Of a stretch of 64,000 bases of DNA, positions 54,201 to 63,729 are shown one piece after another; within the stretch, counting starts at the first letter, position 1; each line of letters opens with the position of its first letter. Below the pieces are notes generated by a model. The model was not told the DNA's origin and did not search any database. It saw only the letters and a program-made list of their open reading frames with translations. Origin of the DNA: Prolixibacteraceae bacterium (GTDB lineage: Bacteria; Bacteroidota; Bacteroidia; Bacteroidales; Prolixibacteraceae); contig CP082230.1 of the NCBI GenBank assembly GCA_019856515.1, forward strand, positions 2,046,001-2,110,000, written 5' to 3'. A program made the translations under genes and the position numbers.

Positions 54201-57200
54201 ATCCATGCAGAAAAAGTGATACAGCATAACCTAAATCCTACCCAAATAGGAATAGGACAAGAATCTATGCCAGTAGTTAAAGCGTTGGTTAAAACAACGG
54301 GATTAAAGTCGAATCCAGCGTCAGGCAATATCACATGGAACTTGAACTACGATGTCTCCACACTAAAGAACATTAAAAAGGTTCACCTCTACTATCTTGC
54401 AAACAGAGACAACTTTGAAGAGGCCACCCTGATCCATAGCTATACGACAGATCATATTGAAACCTTCCAATCCAACCAAGAGCTGGCAGAAGGCAACAAC
54501 TACTTCTGGTTTACCTTCGATATCGACTCCAGTGCGGAAGACAATCAACCGCTCCATGTAAAAATAGATCAAGTTACTATTGCATCAGAATCAATAGGGA
54601 TCGAAGGCAATGATAATTTTGCTCAGACCATCCTTAAAAGGTTTATCAACTTCTCATCCACTATAGACACCTATACTGTCGGCGAGAAACCAACACAATT
54701 CTTCGATGACGGAGGAGAGACAGGTAATTATAGTCAAGCATTAGACCATCAGATTACCTTTATCCCGGAACAAGAGAGCCAATCCGTAAGAGTCGACTGG
54801 AATGAAATAGATCTAGACGACTATGGGTTTGATAAAATAAAGGTATACAACGGCAAGAATGCCACCGAAGAAGATCTGCTGTCCACCTATGAGAGTAAGG
54901 TGAACACCCCTCATATCGATAAGGCGATGAATAAAGATGGGGCACTAACCATACATTTCAAATCAACAACCTATGCGACGCCTAAAAGTGGATGGCGTGC
55001 CATAGTAAAAACATACACCCCTACGCCGATTACATTCCATAGTGCACAAACGACACCAGCACCGAATCGTTTCGTAAAAAAGGGAGAAGAGAACTATGTT
55101 GTTCTTCACTCTGCTTTAAACTTTAGAGGAGAAAAAGATACGGAGACCATCACAGACGTGACAGGTAATATCGGCAATACTACAACCTCAACAGATATTG
55201 TAAAATCAAAGCTATGGGCATCCCATAATCAACCAGACTTAAGTCAAGCAAAACTTATTGGAGAATCTACCATTGATAGTAACACTGGTGAATTTCACTT
55301 CGATACCAATATCGACATCGACAGAGAATCCGATATACATCTATGGCTCACTTATGATCTGGCTGCCACAGCCGAAATCGGTCATCATATTGATGCCAAT
55401 TTCACCGAAGTAGGGTTAAAGAGTAGCACCATCACACCTACAGCCCATACAGCTCAAATAAACACGATTGAGAGTGGAATGCATGGAAACTACACCGTAG
55501 GAAACTTAGGCGATTACAACACCCTTAACGAGGCACTAAACGCATTGAAAACAAAAGGAATAGATGGTGCAACAACATTCAATATAAAAGAGGGTAAATA
55601 CAGTGAGGTCATCACTATTCCTTCGATTCAAGGTGCATCAAAAATCAACACCCTTCTTATTCAATCAGAAGCAGAGGATGCAACCAAAGTGACATTCATA
55701 AATGAAACGGCATCAGAGGATATCAAGAGCTTATTTATCGTGCATCACAGCAAATATGTGACCATAAAGCATCTCTCTTTTGAATCTTCAAATACAGCCT
55801 TAGATCAACTCGTACTTATCGATGATAATAGCCAACATATCACATTCGACAACTGTCGATTTAAAGCACCTATTGCCACCTCATATCGTAATGACATCAA
55901 CTTACTCAAGACCAAAGCGGAAGATGTAGCAAATAAGAATAACGACCATCTACAATTCACATCTAACCACTTTGAAGGAGGATATATTGCACTAAACATT
56001 GGTGGCACTGGATATGTAAGACTTCCCAAACAGAGAGATTGTCTTATTGAGAAGAACCACTTCTTGAATCAGGGATCTAAATCCATCTATTGTAACAACC
56101 AAGTAGATGTGATAATCAAATCGAACCATATCGAAAATACCAAGAGTACTAAATCAGGATTCCAAGGAATGGATATCTATCGTGCCAAAGGGCAGGTGGT
56201 AATATTCAATAATACCGTGGATCTTCAATTAGATAAAAATGGCTATGGTTTTGAAGTAAGAGAGTCTGAAGGAACCATAGAAAGCCCCATATTGGTATAC
56301 AACAACATGATTGCTATCAATGCCAAAACAGGCAAAAGTTATGGGATGAACATCACACGACAATCCAGATACATAGACATCGCTTACAACACAGTAAACA
56401 TCTATGGAACCAACGATAGCGGAGTAGGCATTGGATCGATAGGTAGAAGAGAAGGTGACTATCCTCTGGCACAGACCTATCGTTACAACAATATCATCTC
56501 TCTTATTGGACAATCCATGTCCTTCAAGAAGATCGTTACGGCAGACCAAGTTCAGGTCGTGAAGAACAATCTGAATGCATCTAATGGGGTACAAATAGGA
56601 GATGACAAATACGAGGAGATCACAGCGATAAATAACCTCACTGCATTTACAGGCAACATAAAATCACCAGCTGCGTTTATCTCAGAGACAGACCTTCACC
56701 TGACACACCAAACAGAGCTAAACAGAGGTGAGGTTGTAGACTATATTCTAACGGATATCGATGGAGACAAACGAACAGTACCATACACTCTAGGAGCGGA
56801 TCAATTTATCGAGATATCTCAAACAGCGCCAGTGATTAGAGAGGGATATCCAAAAGTCATTTCAGAATCCCATAACGAACTCACTGTCGAGATCGTTTCA
56901 GACAAAGCAGGTACAGCATATGGTTACATCTATCAAGATAAAACGGCTTCTCTAACCCCGGAGCAGATCATGGCACAAGCCACCACCAATGCATCGATCT
57001 TCACAAAAGGGCTCGCCGCCAACAAAACCAGCCAAATTGTAGTTGAAAAACTTAAGCCAAACACGAACTACATCATCGATGTAGTGGTTGTAGATCTTCA
57101 GAATAAAGCTTCCGAATTGAAGCAAATAGAGGCACATACACCATATGCACCAACATCGATAGCCGACTTTGAAAATATCTCCATGCAAGATGACAAGATC

Positions 57201-58979
57201 ATTTCAGGAACAGTAGAAGCGACCAATGTCACCATCAAAGAGGAATCTAAAGGCACCCATGGTCACATTGCGGAAGTAGAAGCCAACGAGACAGCCCACT
57301 TCCTATTCAACAATACTGATAAAGGAATAACTGTTCAAGGTTTCTACATCCAGAGCAATGCTTCTACAATCATGACCATCTATAGTGGTACAACACCTAC
57401 TATTGTCACGATACCTTCCACCGAGGAGAAATGGAGCTATATCTCCCTACTCGAATATGACAATATTACCGCTTTTGATATCGAAGCACAAACAACAAAA
57501 CTATCGATAGATGACATCCACCAATCTCCTGCTCCCCTAACGGTTGAAGAGATTACAACATCCAGAATAACAAAAGGGGAGGTAGCACATGTCACAGTGA
57601 ACGTTTCTGGAGGACATACCCCATACACCGTCGAATATAACGGGATCGCACAAACCAATCGAACAGGACTATTCGAATACGATCTCACTTTGGATAACTC
57701 TAATGAAATATTCTTTACAGTCAAAGACCAAGAGAAAACAACGGCTGTTACATCATGTATTATCGAGGTAACAGCACCTCTTGGAACCATGGACTTCGAG
57801 TCTTTCGACCTAAAAGAGAACGACTTCTGGAGAGGACGAATGATAAATGGAGTAGTAGACACCAAGCTGTTTGAGAGTGGCTTTGGCGCAAAGTCATATT
57901 TCAATAAAGCATACTTCACATGGACAGGGCTGAATGTGTCCAACAAAATAGATAAAGAGGTTGCTGGAGGGTTAATGAACCAACACACCGCCATCACTGG
58001 TGTAGGAGCAGACAACTCTACCAATTACGGGGTCATCTATGCCTTCTCAAAAGAGGCAATCGAAGTGTCAGGACAACCAGAAGGAGCTGTCATCACAGGG
58101 ATGTATGTGACCAACAATACCTATGCCGTTACTTCCATGAAGCAGGGAGATGCCATCGCAAAAAAATTCGGTGGAGCAGATGGAACGGATCAAGACTGGT
58201 TCAAATTGGTAGCCATAGGGTATGACTCACAGAATAACAAAACAGGGGAGACGGAGTTCTACCTTGCAGATTTCCGTTCTAACATCTCATCTAAAGACTA
58301 TATCGTTGAGAGTTGGGAATGGATGGACCTATCTACTTTGGGAAAAGTGAATAGAATCGAATTCAAGATGATCTCTAGCGATGTGAATAAAGTGGGACAA
58401 GCCAACACCCCAGCTTACTTCTGTTTCGACAACTTTAACGGCTCTAGTCCTTCCGATCAAGGCCCTATATTAAAGAAAGAACTGCCAAGCATCCTATTTA
58501 AAACCGATCAGTACATATTGGATTTAAAAGAGTATTTCGAAGACCCTGATGGAGACAACCTCTCTTTTGAAATTGAGAATCTCGACAGATCAATTACATA
58601 TGAGATAGACAATGGCATATTGACACTAAGAAAAAGTGTAAAATCGACCACACCTTCACTGTTCAATATTATTGCAAAGAGTCTTCAAAAGCACATATCG
58701 GTACCAGTAAATATCGAACTAACCACAGGTATATCATCAAGAGATATTGCAACAACAGTTAAGATCGGACCAAATCCAACAAGGGACTATCTATATATAG
58801 AGAGTACTTCAATGATAGACAAGGTTCAGGTCTTCAACTTACATGGACAGTCCCTACTGCACAAGGAACCAAACAAAGATAAGGATCAAATAGATTTCTC
58901 AACGTGGGAAAGAGGAGTCTACATCATATTTGTTCATCATGGCAGAAAAACATTCAAACAAAAGGTCGTACTAAACTAA
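51282..58979 (+). CDS. Giant riboswitch-controlled T9SS surface protein with DUF4465 domain (2565 aa)
   Basis: The start is the ATG at 51282, which gives a signal peptide (MKKNLLLLLTLLSISLSSYA); a 51195 start gives none. Domains by residue: cleaved-adhesin/choice-of-anchor J (21-167), FN3 (173-268), second anchor-J (276-417). Then four BNR-N-like modules (425-546, 692-822, 975-1108, 1250-1390; signature L-GNNYFWFTFD-like) alternate with three CUB-like modules (578-690, 850-970, 1136-1246; signature FFDDGG...GW-A-VK). A parallel beta-helix (1399-1840) and FN3/Ig-like domains (1850-2164) follow. DUF4465 (about 2166-2393; FKEN-type FDLKENDFWRG, FTWTGLNVSNK, FCFDNF) precedes a cadherin-like domain and a T9SS sorting domain (2491-2565, IGPNPTRDYLYI, RGVYIIFV). 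DUF4465 is, to my knowledge, the BtuH cobalamin-binding domain. Confidence 0.85.
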   Translation: MKKNLLLLLTLLSISLSSYAQEYLESFEDPNCLTQNNWTLIHGGGDSQWEIDSNGHTGDHAISINSSRVTNDDFLVCPLVEVKEGSTFSFWAKSQYSFSKESFTVYITEASPSRSNFKTILEEVNAVPQNYQEYTYSLDSYIGKQVYLTIHATSANNYKLFIDDVTLPQKHIPKVAPNTPELTLPVHEQTEIDITTELKWNKVPFTGNYLVSLGTTTEANNIFDNKEVTASQLKIKDLDYNQQYYWKVTAKNSYGSSPESTTLTFTTMDDPTVTLFPWKEAFESKKFPPLGWRTINIDKDAKQWIRNLFSGVSNSKCASINGYSLSDDWLISPPLQLPNSALLKYAAKTYGSQIEVAISTSGNEPEEFEIIHTQKTTGTYQDYLLDLSKYQGQRVFIAFHHKANQALDLDDISIKTGTPVQLNEINYSSPVNSSMARGSIDQLLTRIDLDLTGEVGTVPLETLQLKVTPNKAVKKLKIFHTRSDQFKDQTLWKEHIITEDNQQQITFDQQLEKGKNYLWVTADIHQELAFGTEIQAIPFSVEVDKTEYLFENNASYKARQVMNMVHLTSGNKIISVDKSLSFFDDGGVDQNYSENFEGTVTFQPKHKEKIIAIEFNQFDIFNTSSTGKNDLFEVYKGASKDPKNLIGTYSKMPPIIESESLGGALTIYFKVKTSLPRSGWEATVKEVTAQTMTVASIKGIAPENKLFKPADNNVLLTGIHVITSHTASPLHLTSIPFKLADNKVLDNISRLYLVTSGVKKSPLNIAPISTIELTSQTGQIDVDIPLSSGDNYFWILADIKPTAKNNEKFSLSLTELNFRTIQSPLTLHEEFDISTDFTMPESGSHTVNVGTESIRFTDSGKDKKHKADDNTTVTFVPKNAGEKVRISFKDFDLNYSSSAYYGTKSVFVIYDGATKTTPLFTLSSLNRTTGPEKAITSTSDDGSLTVHFIAKTRSSSYTKEGWDAIVQSVKDEPIHAEKVIQHNLNPTQIGIGQESMPVVKALVKTTGLKSNPASGNITWNLNYDVSTLKNIKKVHLYYLANRDNFEEATLIHSYTTDHIETFQSNQELAEGNNYFWFTFDIDSSAEDNQPLHVKIDQVTIASESIGIEGNDNFAQTILKRFINFSSTIDTYTVGEKPTQFFDDGGETGNYSQALDHQITFIPEQESQSVRVDWNEIDLDDYGFDKIKVYNGKNATEEDLLSTYESKVNTPHIDKAMNKDGALTIHFKSTTYATPKSGWRAIVKTYTPTPITFHSAQTTPAPNRFVKKGEENYVVLHSALNFRGEKDTETITDVTGNIGNTTTSTDIVKSKLWASHNQPDLSQAKLIGESTIDSNTGEFHFDTNIDIDRESDIHLWLTYDLAATAEIGHHIDANFTEVGLKSSTITPTAHTAQINTIESGMHGNYTVGNLGDYNTLNEALNALKTKGIDGATTFNIKEGKYSEVITIPSIQGASKINTLLIQSEAEDATKVTFINETASEDIKSLFIVHHSKYVTIKHLSFESSNTALDQLVLIDDNSQHITFDNCRFKAPIATSYRNDINLLKTKAEDVANKNNDHLQFTSNHFEGGYIALNIGGTGYVRLPKQRDCLIEKNHFLNQGSKSIYCNNQVDVIIKSNHIENTKSTKSGFQGMDIYRAKGQVVIFNNTVDLQLDKNGYGFEVRESEGTIESPILVYNNMIAINAKTGKSYGMNITRQSRYIDIAYNTVNIYGTNDSGVGIGSIGRREGDYPLAQTYRYNNIISLIGQSMSFKKIVTADQVQVVKNNLNASNGVQIGDDKYEEITAINNLTAFTGNIKSPAAFISETDLHLTHQTELNRGEVVDYILTDIDGDKRTVPYTLGADQFIEISQTAPVIREGYPKVISESHNELTVEIVSDKAGTAYGYIYQDKTASLTPEQIMAQATTNASIFTKGLAANKTSQIVVEKLKPNTNYIIDVVVVDLQNKASELKQIEAHTPYAPTSIADFENISMQDDKIISGTVEATNVTIKEESKGTHGHIAEVEANETAHFLFNNTDKGITVQGFYIQSNASTIMTIYSGTTPTIVTIPSTEEKWSYISLLEYDNITAFDIEAQTTKLSIDDIHQSPAPLTVEEITTSRITKGEVAHVTVNVSGGHTPYTVEYNGIAQTNRTGLFEYDLTLDNSNEIFFTVKDQEKTTAVTSCIIEVTAPLGTMDFESFDLKENDFWRGRMINGVVDTKLFESGFGAKSYFNKAYFTWTGLNVSNKIDKEVAGGLMNQHTAITGVGADNSTNYGVIYAFSKEAIEVSGQPEGAVITGMYVTNNTYAVTSMKQGDAIAKKFGGADGTDQDWFKLVAIGYDSQNNKTGETEFYLADFRSNISSKDYIVESWEWMDLSTLGKVNRIEFKMISSDVNKVGQANTPAYFCFDNFNGSSPSDQGPILKKELPSILFKTDQYILDLKEYFEDPDGDNLSFEIENLDRSITYEIDNGILTLRKSVKSTTPSLFNIIAKSLQKHISVPVNIELTTGISSRDIATTVKIGPNPTRDYLYIESTSMIDKVQVFNLHGQSLLHKEPNKDKDQIDFSTWERGVYIIFVHHGRKTFKQKVVLN

Positions 58980-59037
58980 TAGACTAAGTGTAGAAAGAAA
59001 GAATACCATTTCACTTTTAAGGTATAGTAAACCGATT

Positions 59038-59075
59038 ATGGGGGATTACATTTAATCATGTGATCCCCCATTTTG
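59038..59075 (+). terminator. Terminator of the giant gene
   Basis: ATGGGGGAT..ACA / TGT..ATCCCCCAT hairpin followed by TTTTG, 58 bp after the stop. Confidence 0.85.
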
Positions 59076-59211
59076 TTGTAAAACACTTCTAAAACATCCT
59101 CTTTACATAAACAAAATACTATTGGAATCACTAAATTGGGACGACACATATTCTATTCATGGTATGATAGTAAAAAGTTATACCATAACACACTAAACCA
59201 AATAATAGAAA

Positions 59212-60375
59212 ATGAAAACGAACTCAAAACTAATAGTTGCCATCTGCATCATTGCCATTCTGGCTGGATGGAAATTTAATGACACAAACAACACGATCAA
59301 AGAATCCCCCAAGACAACAGGAGAAACAGCACACAGATGGAGTATTGAAAAAGCCAATGATTGGCAACAGAAGTACGATTGGCTTGTCGGTGCCAACTAT
59401 ATTCCCTCCACAGCCATGAATCAACTTGAGATGTGGCAACAAGCATCTTTCGATCCCAAGCGTATAGACCAAGAGCTCCAATGGGCAAACGAAATTGGAT
59501 TCAACACCATGAGAGTGTTTCTTCATAACCTAGCATGGGAAGTGGACAACACGGGTTTCATAGAGAGGATGGAGACTTTCCTACAGATCGCCGACAAACA
59601 TCATATTAAAATCATGTTTGTTCTTCTAGACGACGTATGGAACCCGAACCCCAAGTTAGGGACACAACCTTCTCCCACACCTCATGTGCATAACGCTGGA
59701 TGGGTACAAAGCCCAGGAAAAAGCATCTTATCAAACAAAAGCCAATGGGGAAGAGTTAAGGATTATGTACAGGGAGTAATGTCACATTTCAAAGATGACA
59801 AACGAGTGATCATTTGGGATCTATACAACGAACCGGGCAATCCAAACCAAGATAGTTATGGCGATATCGAAGTGCCAAATAAGGACAAGCACTCTCTCGC
59901 ACTACTTAAAAACGTGACCCAATGGGCTAGAGAAGTCAATGCTACTCAACCATTGACAATCGATATATGGAGAGCAATCCATACGCCTATAGAGAAGATG
60001 AATGACATCGATCAATTTGCATATAATCACTCCGACATTATCAGTTTCCACTGCTATGCAGAGGCAGCTTCTACAGAGAAAATGGTCAAAGAGCTCTCTA
60101 AATCAGGACGTCCACTCCTATGTACCGAATATATGGCACGCCCCGTTGGATCAACCTTTGAGGATATTCTACCTATCTTCAAGAAATACCATATTGCAGC
60201 CTACAACTGGGGGTTTGTTTCTGGAAAATCCCAAACCATCTATCCGTGGAGATCTTGGAAGAAACCATTAATCAAAGAGCCAGATTTGTGGTTTCATGAT
60301 ATTTTAAAGGAAAATGGGACTCCTTATAAAAAAGAAGAAGTCAAATTCATTAAAAGTTTGATTCAAAAAAACTGA
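59212..60375 (+). CDS. GH5-like secreted glycosidase (clan A barrel)
   Basis: A 387-residue enzyme. Residues 5-22 form a hydrophobic leader (KLIVAICIIAILAGWKF), signal peptide or anchor. The TIM barrel shows WANEIGFNTMRVFLHNLAWE, the acid/base IIWDLYNEPGN (Glu207) and the nucleophile RPLLCTEYMAR (Glu306), the layout of cellulase-type clan A hydrolases. It is most like GH5-type beta-mannanase/cellulase relatives, but the substrate is open. It is on its own, not under the riboswitch. Confidence 0.85.
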   Translation: MKTNSKLIVAICIIAILAGWKFNDTNNTIKESPKTTGETAHRWSIEKANDWQQKYDWLVGANYIPSTAMNQLEMWQQASFDPKRIDQELQWANEIGFNTMRVFLHNLAWEVDNTGFIERMETFLQIADKHHIKIMFVLLDDVWNPNPKLGTQPSPTPHVHNAGWVQSPGKSILSNKSQWGRVKDYVQGVMSHFKDDKRVIIWDLYNEPGNPNQDSYGDIEVPNKDKHSLALLKNVTQWAREVNATQPLTIDIWRAIHTPIEKMNDIDQFAYNHSDIISFHCYAEAASTEKMVKELSKSGRPLLCTEYMARPVGSTFEDILPIFKKYHIAAYNWGFVSGKSQTIYPWRSWKKPLIKEPDLWFHDILKENGTPYKKEEVKFIKSLIQKN

Positions 60376-60391
60376 TATAAGTACTTACAAA

Positions 60392-60422
60392 AGGGGAGGG
60401 TACATTAATGTAACACTCCCCT
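60392..60422. terminator. Bidirectional hairpin between the GH5-like gene and the propeller gene
   Basis: AGGGGAG / CTCCCCT stem that encloses the palindrome TACATTAATGTA. It serves the two convergent genes. Confidence 0.65.
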
Positions 60423-60456
60423 GAATTCTAAATATAAAACGTATTCCTTAGAACAA

Positions 60457-61644
60457 TCATAAAGCTTTTAATGTCATAAATACCAATTGTTTATTGTGCT
60501 CATCAGTCTTTTTTACAAGCTCTTTTATCTCTTGACTAAATACTGATTTTACATTACGATAGTGGGTCCATGTTGTTGTAATTAAAATATTATCTTTTAC
60601 ACCAATAAACTCCGATACAAATGGAAGGTTTTTACCTGTATCTTTCATGTCTAAGTAAATAAAATCTCCATGCTTTTTTATAAACCGTCTTCTGTCGTAA
60701 GAATTTCTCCTAATATATCTACGTATTTCCAGTAATTGTAACTGATTACTTTCCATAAAAGAACTAAACATATAACCATTACGGTTATCATCGGAGATGC
60801 CTATTGCCCCAAAGTTAAAGCGATATTTATTATTCACTTTGTCATTGGACATATCATAAGAGAAGATGCAATCATACCCGAAATCTCCTGTAATTATTCT
60901 ATGGTGACTATTTTGTGATACCTGTAACGGTGTTCTGTAATCTCGGCGGTTGCTCTTATTAACCGTCGTAATATGACTTACTTTCAGTGCAGGTGTCATC
61001 TTAATCATTGCATTTCCTATTTTATTTTGAAGCTTTTCAACCGGCTGTGTCCCAGTTGTAACAGCATAAATATCTCCAGCATTAACAAAGATTTTCTTCA
61101 AATTAATAGGTAACTGCTTTTTGACCTTTAATGCTCCTTTAGGTGTGAAATAAAATAAATAACAGTCTGAAAGAACCACCAATTCATTACGAACGTTATC
61201 AAATACAACACTCTTTATGAGACCAAATTTTACGCCATCATTGAATCTACATATCCTGCGAACAAACTTGCCTTCGGCGGTAAAAACGATAACATAAGGT
61301 GCCATTGCATTATATGCATAGATATAGTCAGTAGTAATGGTGTATTGTGTTTGGCCATCTAATCGACTTTGGGGAGTGCGCTCCAGGTCGATGATTTTGT
61401 AGCTTTCTACTTTCTCATGTAAAGGAACAGGTTTTTGTTTTAGTAACGAGTCAACATCAATTACATCTAAAGCAGGTTCATTTACATAAGCAATTTTAGC
61501 ATGTTCAATATCTAACATGGCCATTTCTTCTTTGGAAATACCACGGAATTCATTCTTTAAGAATTTTGGAAGTAGAAATAGTAGAACTACAAAAACAAAG
61601 GTGAAAATCCCATACCCCACTATTAGTTTATTACTTTTTTTCAT
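60457..61644 (-). CDS. Membrane-anchored 6-bladed beta-propeller-like protein
   Basis: One membrane segment (KLIVGYGIFTFVFVVLLFLL, residues 5-27) anchors a periplasmic domain of about 365 residues. The strand-turn pattern resembles the 6-bladed propeller proteins common in Bacteroidota (YTITTDYIYAYNAMAPYVIV, FTAEGKFVRRICRFND, FNFGAIGISDDNRNGYM). It is last in the ABC/GntR operon, 4 nt after the regulator. It may sense or bind the transported compound, which is inference. Confidence 0.7.
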   Translation of the reverse strand: MKKSNKLIVGYGIFTFVFVVLLFLLPKFLKNEFRGISKEEMAMLDIEHAKIAYVNEPALDVIDVDSLLKQKPVPLHEKVESYKIIDLERTPQSRLDGQTQYTITTDYIYAYNAMAPYVIVFTAEGKFVRRICRFNDGVKFGLIKSVVFDNVRNELVVLSDCYLFYFTPKGALKVKKQLPINLKKIFVNAGDIYAVTTGTQPVEKLQNKIGNAMIKMTPALKVSHITTVNKSNRRDYRTPLQVSQNSHHRIITGDFGYDCIFSYDMSNDKVNNKYRFNFGAIGISDDNRNGYMFSSFMESNQLQLLEIRRYIRRNSYDRRRFIKKHGDFIYLDMKDTGKNLPFVSEFIGVKDNILITTTWTHYRNVKSVFSQEIKELVKKTDEHNKQLVFMTLKAL

Positions 61645-61648
61645 CGGT

Positions 61649-62023
61649 TTAATTCTTTTTGTTTTGATATTCAGAATAATATTTCACTACATCCTCAAAA
61701 GAAATGGCACAACGCTCCATGCGCAGAAAGAATTGATCTAACTCTTTCTGATAGAATTCATCTCGCATTCTAGCCTGAATCACTGTTCTTGCTTCTTCTG
61801 AAACGAAGTAACCAATGCCTCGCTTGTTATACAAAACTTTACGTTCAACAAGCTCAGAGAACGCATTAGCGATGGTATTCGGATTTACCTCTACATCAAC
61901 AGCAAATTGACGAACAGATGGAATACGATTATTTGGTAACCACACACCATCGATAACATTTTCTTCGATCATATCACATATCTGAAGATAGATGGGTTTA
62001 TTATTATCAAACTGCATAATCAA
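61649..62023 (-). CDS. GntR-family regulator, YtrA-like (124 aa)
   Basis: A winged helix of the GntR type: NNRIPSVRQFAVDVEVNPNT, IANAFSELVERKVLYNKRGI and GYFVSEEA. The short C-terminal part (about 45 residues) without a large effector domain is characteristic of YtrA-type regulators, which control neighbouring ABC transporters. It overlaps the permease by 4 nt. The 13-bp tandem repeats upstream of the operon are the natural operator. Confidence 0.9.
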   Translation of the reverse strand: MIMQFDNNKPIYLQICDMIEENVIDGVWLPNNRIPSVRQFAVDVEVNPNTIANAFSELVERKVLYNKRGIGYFVSEEARTVIQARMRDEFYQKELDQFFLRMERCAISFEDVVKYYSEYQNKKN

Positions 62024-62817
62024 CGTACCTCCATATCTTTAATTTTATAGTAGATAACAAAGTATAACCCAATGTTGTATATTATCATCCAAAGTGAGAT
62101 CACAGGATACAACCATGTAGTGGAATACGAATAAGTAGATGGAACCTTAAAGAGTTTAAAAATATAGAAGTCAAGAAACTCACGCATTACCATACTAAAT
62201 GTGCTGTCTGTTACCAATGCAATGATATTGGGAACCATAATGATCAAACATACGATTCCAAATAATAAGGCTGTCGTTTTTAGAAAGGCATTGTATCTAA
62301 ACACCAAACTACCTAGCAGATATTTCACATGAATAGAAAAATAGAGTGCTAACAATAGTGGAAGTGTATAATATATACCTTCTAAAAAGGGCAACATGTC
62401 TTTTTGTATTATATACGGGGCAAGAAAGAGCTTATAACACAGTAAATAAAAACAAAAAGAAATCGTTTGTATCACACTACACACCAATAAAGAGTTTATT
62501 ACAGAAACTATCAGTCTTTCAATATTATTGATAGGAATACTTAAATAATGAACTGCTTGATTTGGTGTAGAGAACCATGAAAACCTTGTGGAAGATAAAG
62601 AAGCAACTCCCATTATCCATATTATAGCAAATTGAACAAATAAAAAAAGTGAAAGACTGTTAGCATTAATTGATATCTTAGTAATTAAGTATATGACCAT
62701 TAAACCAAGAAAGCTAGCTGTAAGTATAAGTACTCCCAGAAATAACTTCTTTTTATTTTGTTGAAAATCTAGTCGTAACGCGTGTAGAATACGTTTAAAG
62801 CTTAAGGTTTGTTTCAT
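62020..62817 (-). CDS. ABC transporter permease (265 aa)
   Basis: Six or so hydrophobic segments (LGVLILTASFLGLMVIYLIT, SLSLFLFVQFAIIWIMGVAS, YTLPLLLALYFSIHVKYLL, TALLFGIVCLIIMVPNIIAL, LYPVISLWMIIYNIGLYFVI). ABC-2-type integral subunit. It overlaps the ATPase gene and the GntR gene by 4 nt each. Substrate unknown. Confidence 0.85.
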   Translation of the reverse strand: MKQTLSFKRILHALRLDFQQNKKKLFLGVLILTASFLGLMVIYLITKISINANSLSLFLFVQFAIIWIMGVASLSSTRFSWFSTPNQAVHYLSIPINNIERLIVSVINSLLVCSVIQTISFCFYLLCYKLFLAPYIIQKDMLPFLEGIYYTLPLLLALYFSIHVKYLLGSLVFRYNAFLKTTALLFGIVCLIIMVPNIIALVTDSTFSMVMREFLDFYIFKLFKVPSTYSYSTTWLYPVISLWMIIYNIGLYFVIYYKIKDMEVR

Positions 62818-63665
62818 GATCTCATAAGTTTAATTAATTCTTCTTTTTGATCTGAGTTGATTGCACTATAAAAAAACTCCAAATCAATTGGCTCTGAAAC
62901 TGATGTCTCTAAAGCAGGTTCTATGCATTGAATACCGCCCAAACCTTGCATCATAAATAGAGGTGTCTGCTCCATCAACTCCTTGGTTCTGTAGTGCTTA
63001 AAATGGAACATCTTCTCAAGTTCTTCTAATGAATGGTTACAACACACTTCACCATCCTTTAGAATAATGATAGGGTCCATCAGATGCATTAAATCTCTCA
63101 CCTGATGGGTTGAAATGACCATCAGTCGATCTTCACTTATTTCCATCGTTATCAACTGACGGAAAGTTGTTTTAGATGTAACATCCAACCCATTGGTTGG
63201 CTCATCCATCAATAGCACTTCACACTCTGTTGCTAGTGCAAAAGAGATCATAAATTTCTTCTTCTGTCCATAAGAGAAAGCCTTAGAATTTCGACCGAGC
63301 TCTCCTTCTAACCCAAACTGTTTGATATAAGACTCAAACTTCGAATGATTAAAATTCGGATAAAAAACACTATACAGCTCGACATACCTCTTCAACGTTA
63401 AATCTGGAAGCCATATGTCTTCTGGTAAATAGTAAACATTTGAAAGAAACTCTGGAGTTCTCTCTGAAGGGTGCCAATCATTTACTAACACCTCTCCCTT
63501 CTGTGGAGTAATAAAACCTCCTATCATTTTCAATAAAGTAGACTTCCCTTCCCCATTTCCTCCTAGCAAACCATAGATGTTTCCTCTCTCTAAAACGGTA
63601 TTCATCTGATAGAATAACATCTCCTTGGATCTGTACTGAAAACAGACATTTTTCACGTGTATCAT
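62814..63665 (-). CDS. ABC transporter ATP-binding protein
   Basis: A 283-residue ATPase from the ATG at 63665 (MIHVKNVCFQYRSKEMLFYQ). Walker A is GGNGEGKST, the signature is FSYGQKKKF and Walker B is VLLMDEPTNGLD. First gene of the operon. An ATG at 63692 would add nine residues and reach into the repeats, and is less likely. Confidence 0.93.
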   Translation of the reverse strand: MIHVKNVCFQYRSKEMLFYQMNTVLERGNIYGLLGGNGEGKSTLLKMIGGFITPQKGEVLVNDWHPSERTPEFLSNVYYLPEDIWLPDLTLKRYVELYSVFYPNFNHSKFESYIKQFGLEGELGRNSKAFSYGQKKKFMISFALATECEVLLMDEPTNGLDVTSKTTFRQLITMEISEDRLMVISTHQVRDLMHLMDPIIILKDGEVCCNHSLEELEKMFHFKHYRTKELMEQTPLFMMQGLGGIQCIEPALETSVSEPIDLEFFYSAINSDQKEELIKLMRS

Positions 63666-63683
63666 ATCTAGTGTATTAGTTAA

Positions 63684-63729
63684 GTAGTACACTAAAGTAG
63701 TACACTAAAGTAGTACACTAAAGTAGTAT
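63684..63729. promoter_or_regulatory. 13-bp tandem repeats at the ABC operon promoter
   Basis: GTAGTACACTAAA is repeated perfectly three times (63684-63696, 63697-63709, 63710-63722) and then degenerates (GTAGTATATTTAC). They lie 19 bp upstream of the ATG at 63665. On the minus strand the repeat (TTTAGTGTACTAC) overlaps a TACTTTAG element that could serve as the -7 box. They are likely operators of the GntR regulator encoded in the operon. Confidence 0.55.
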
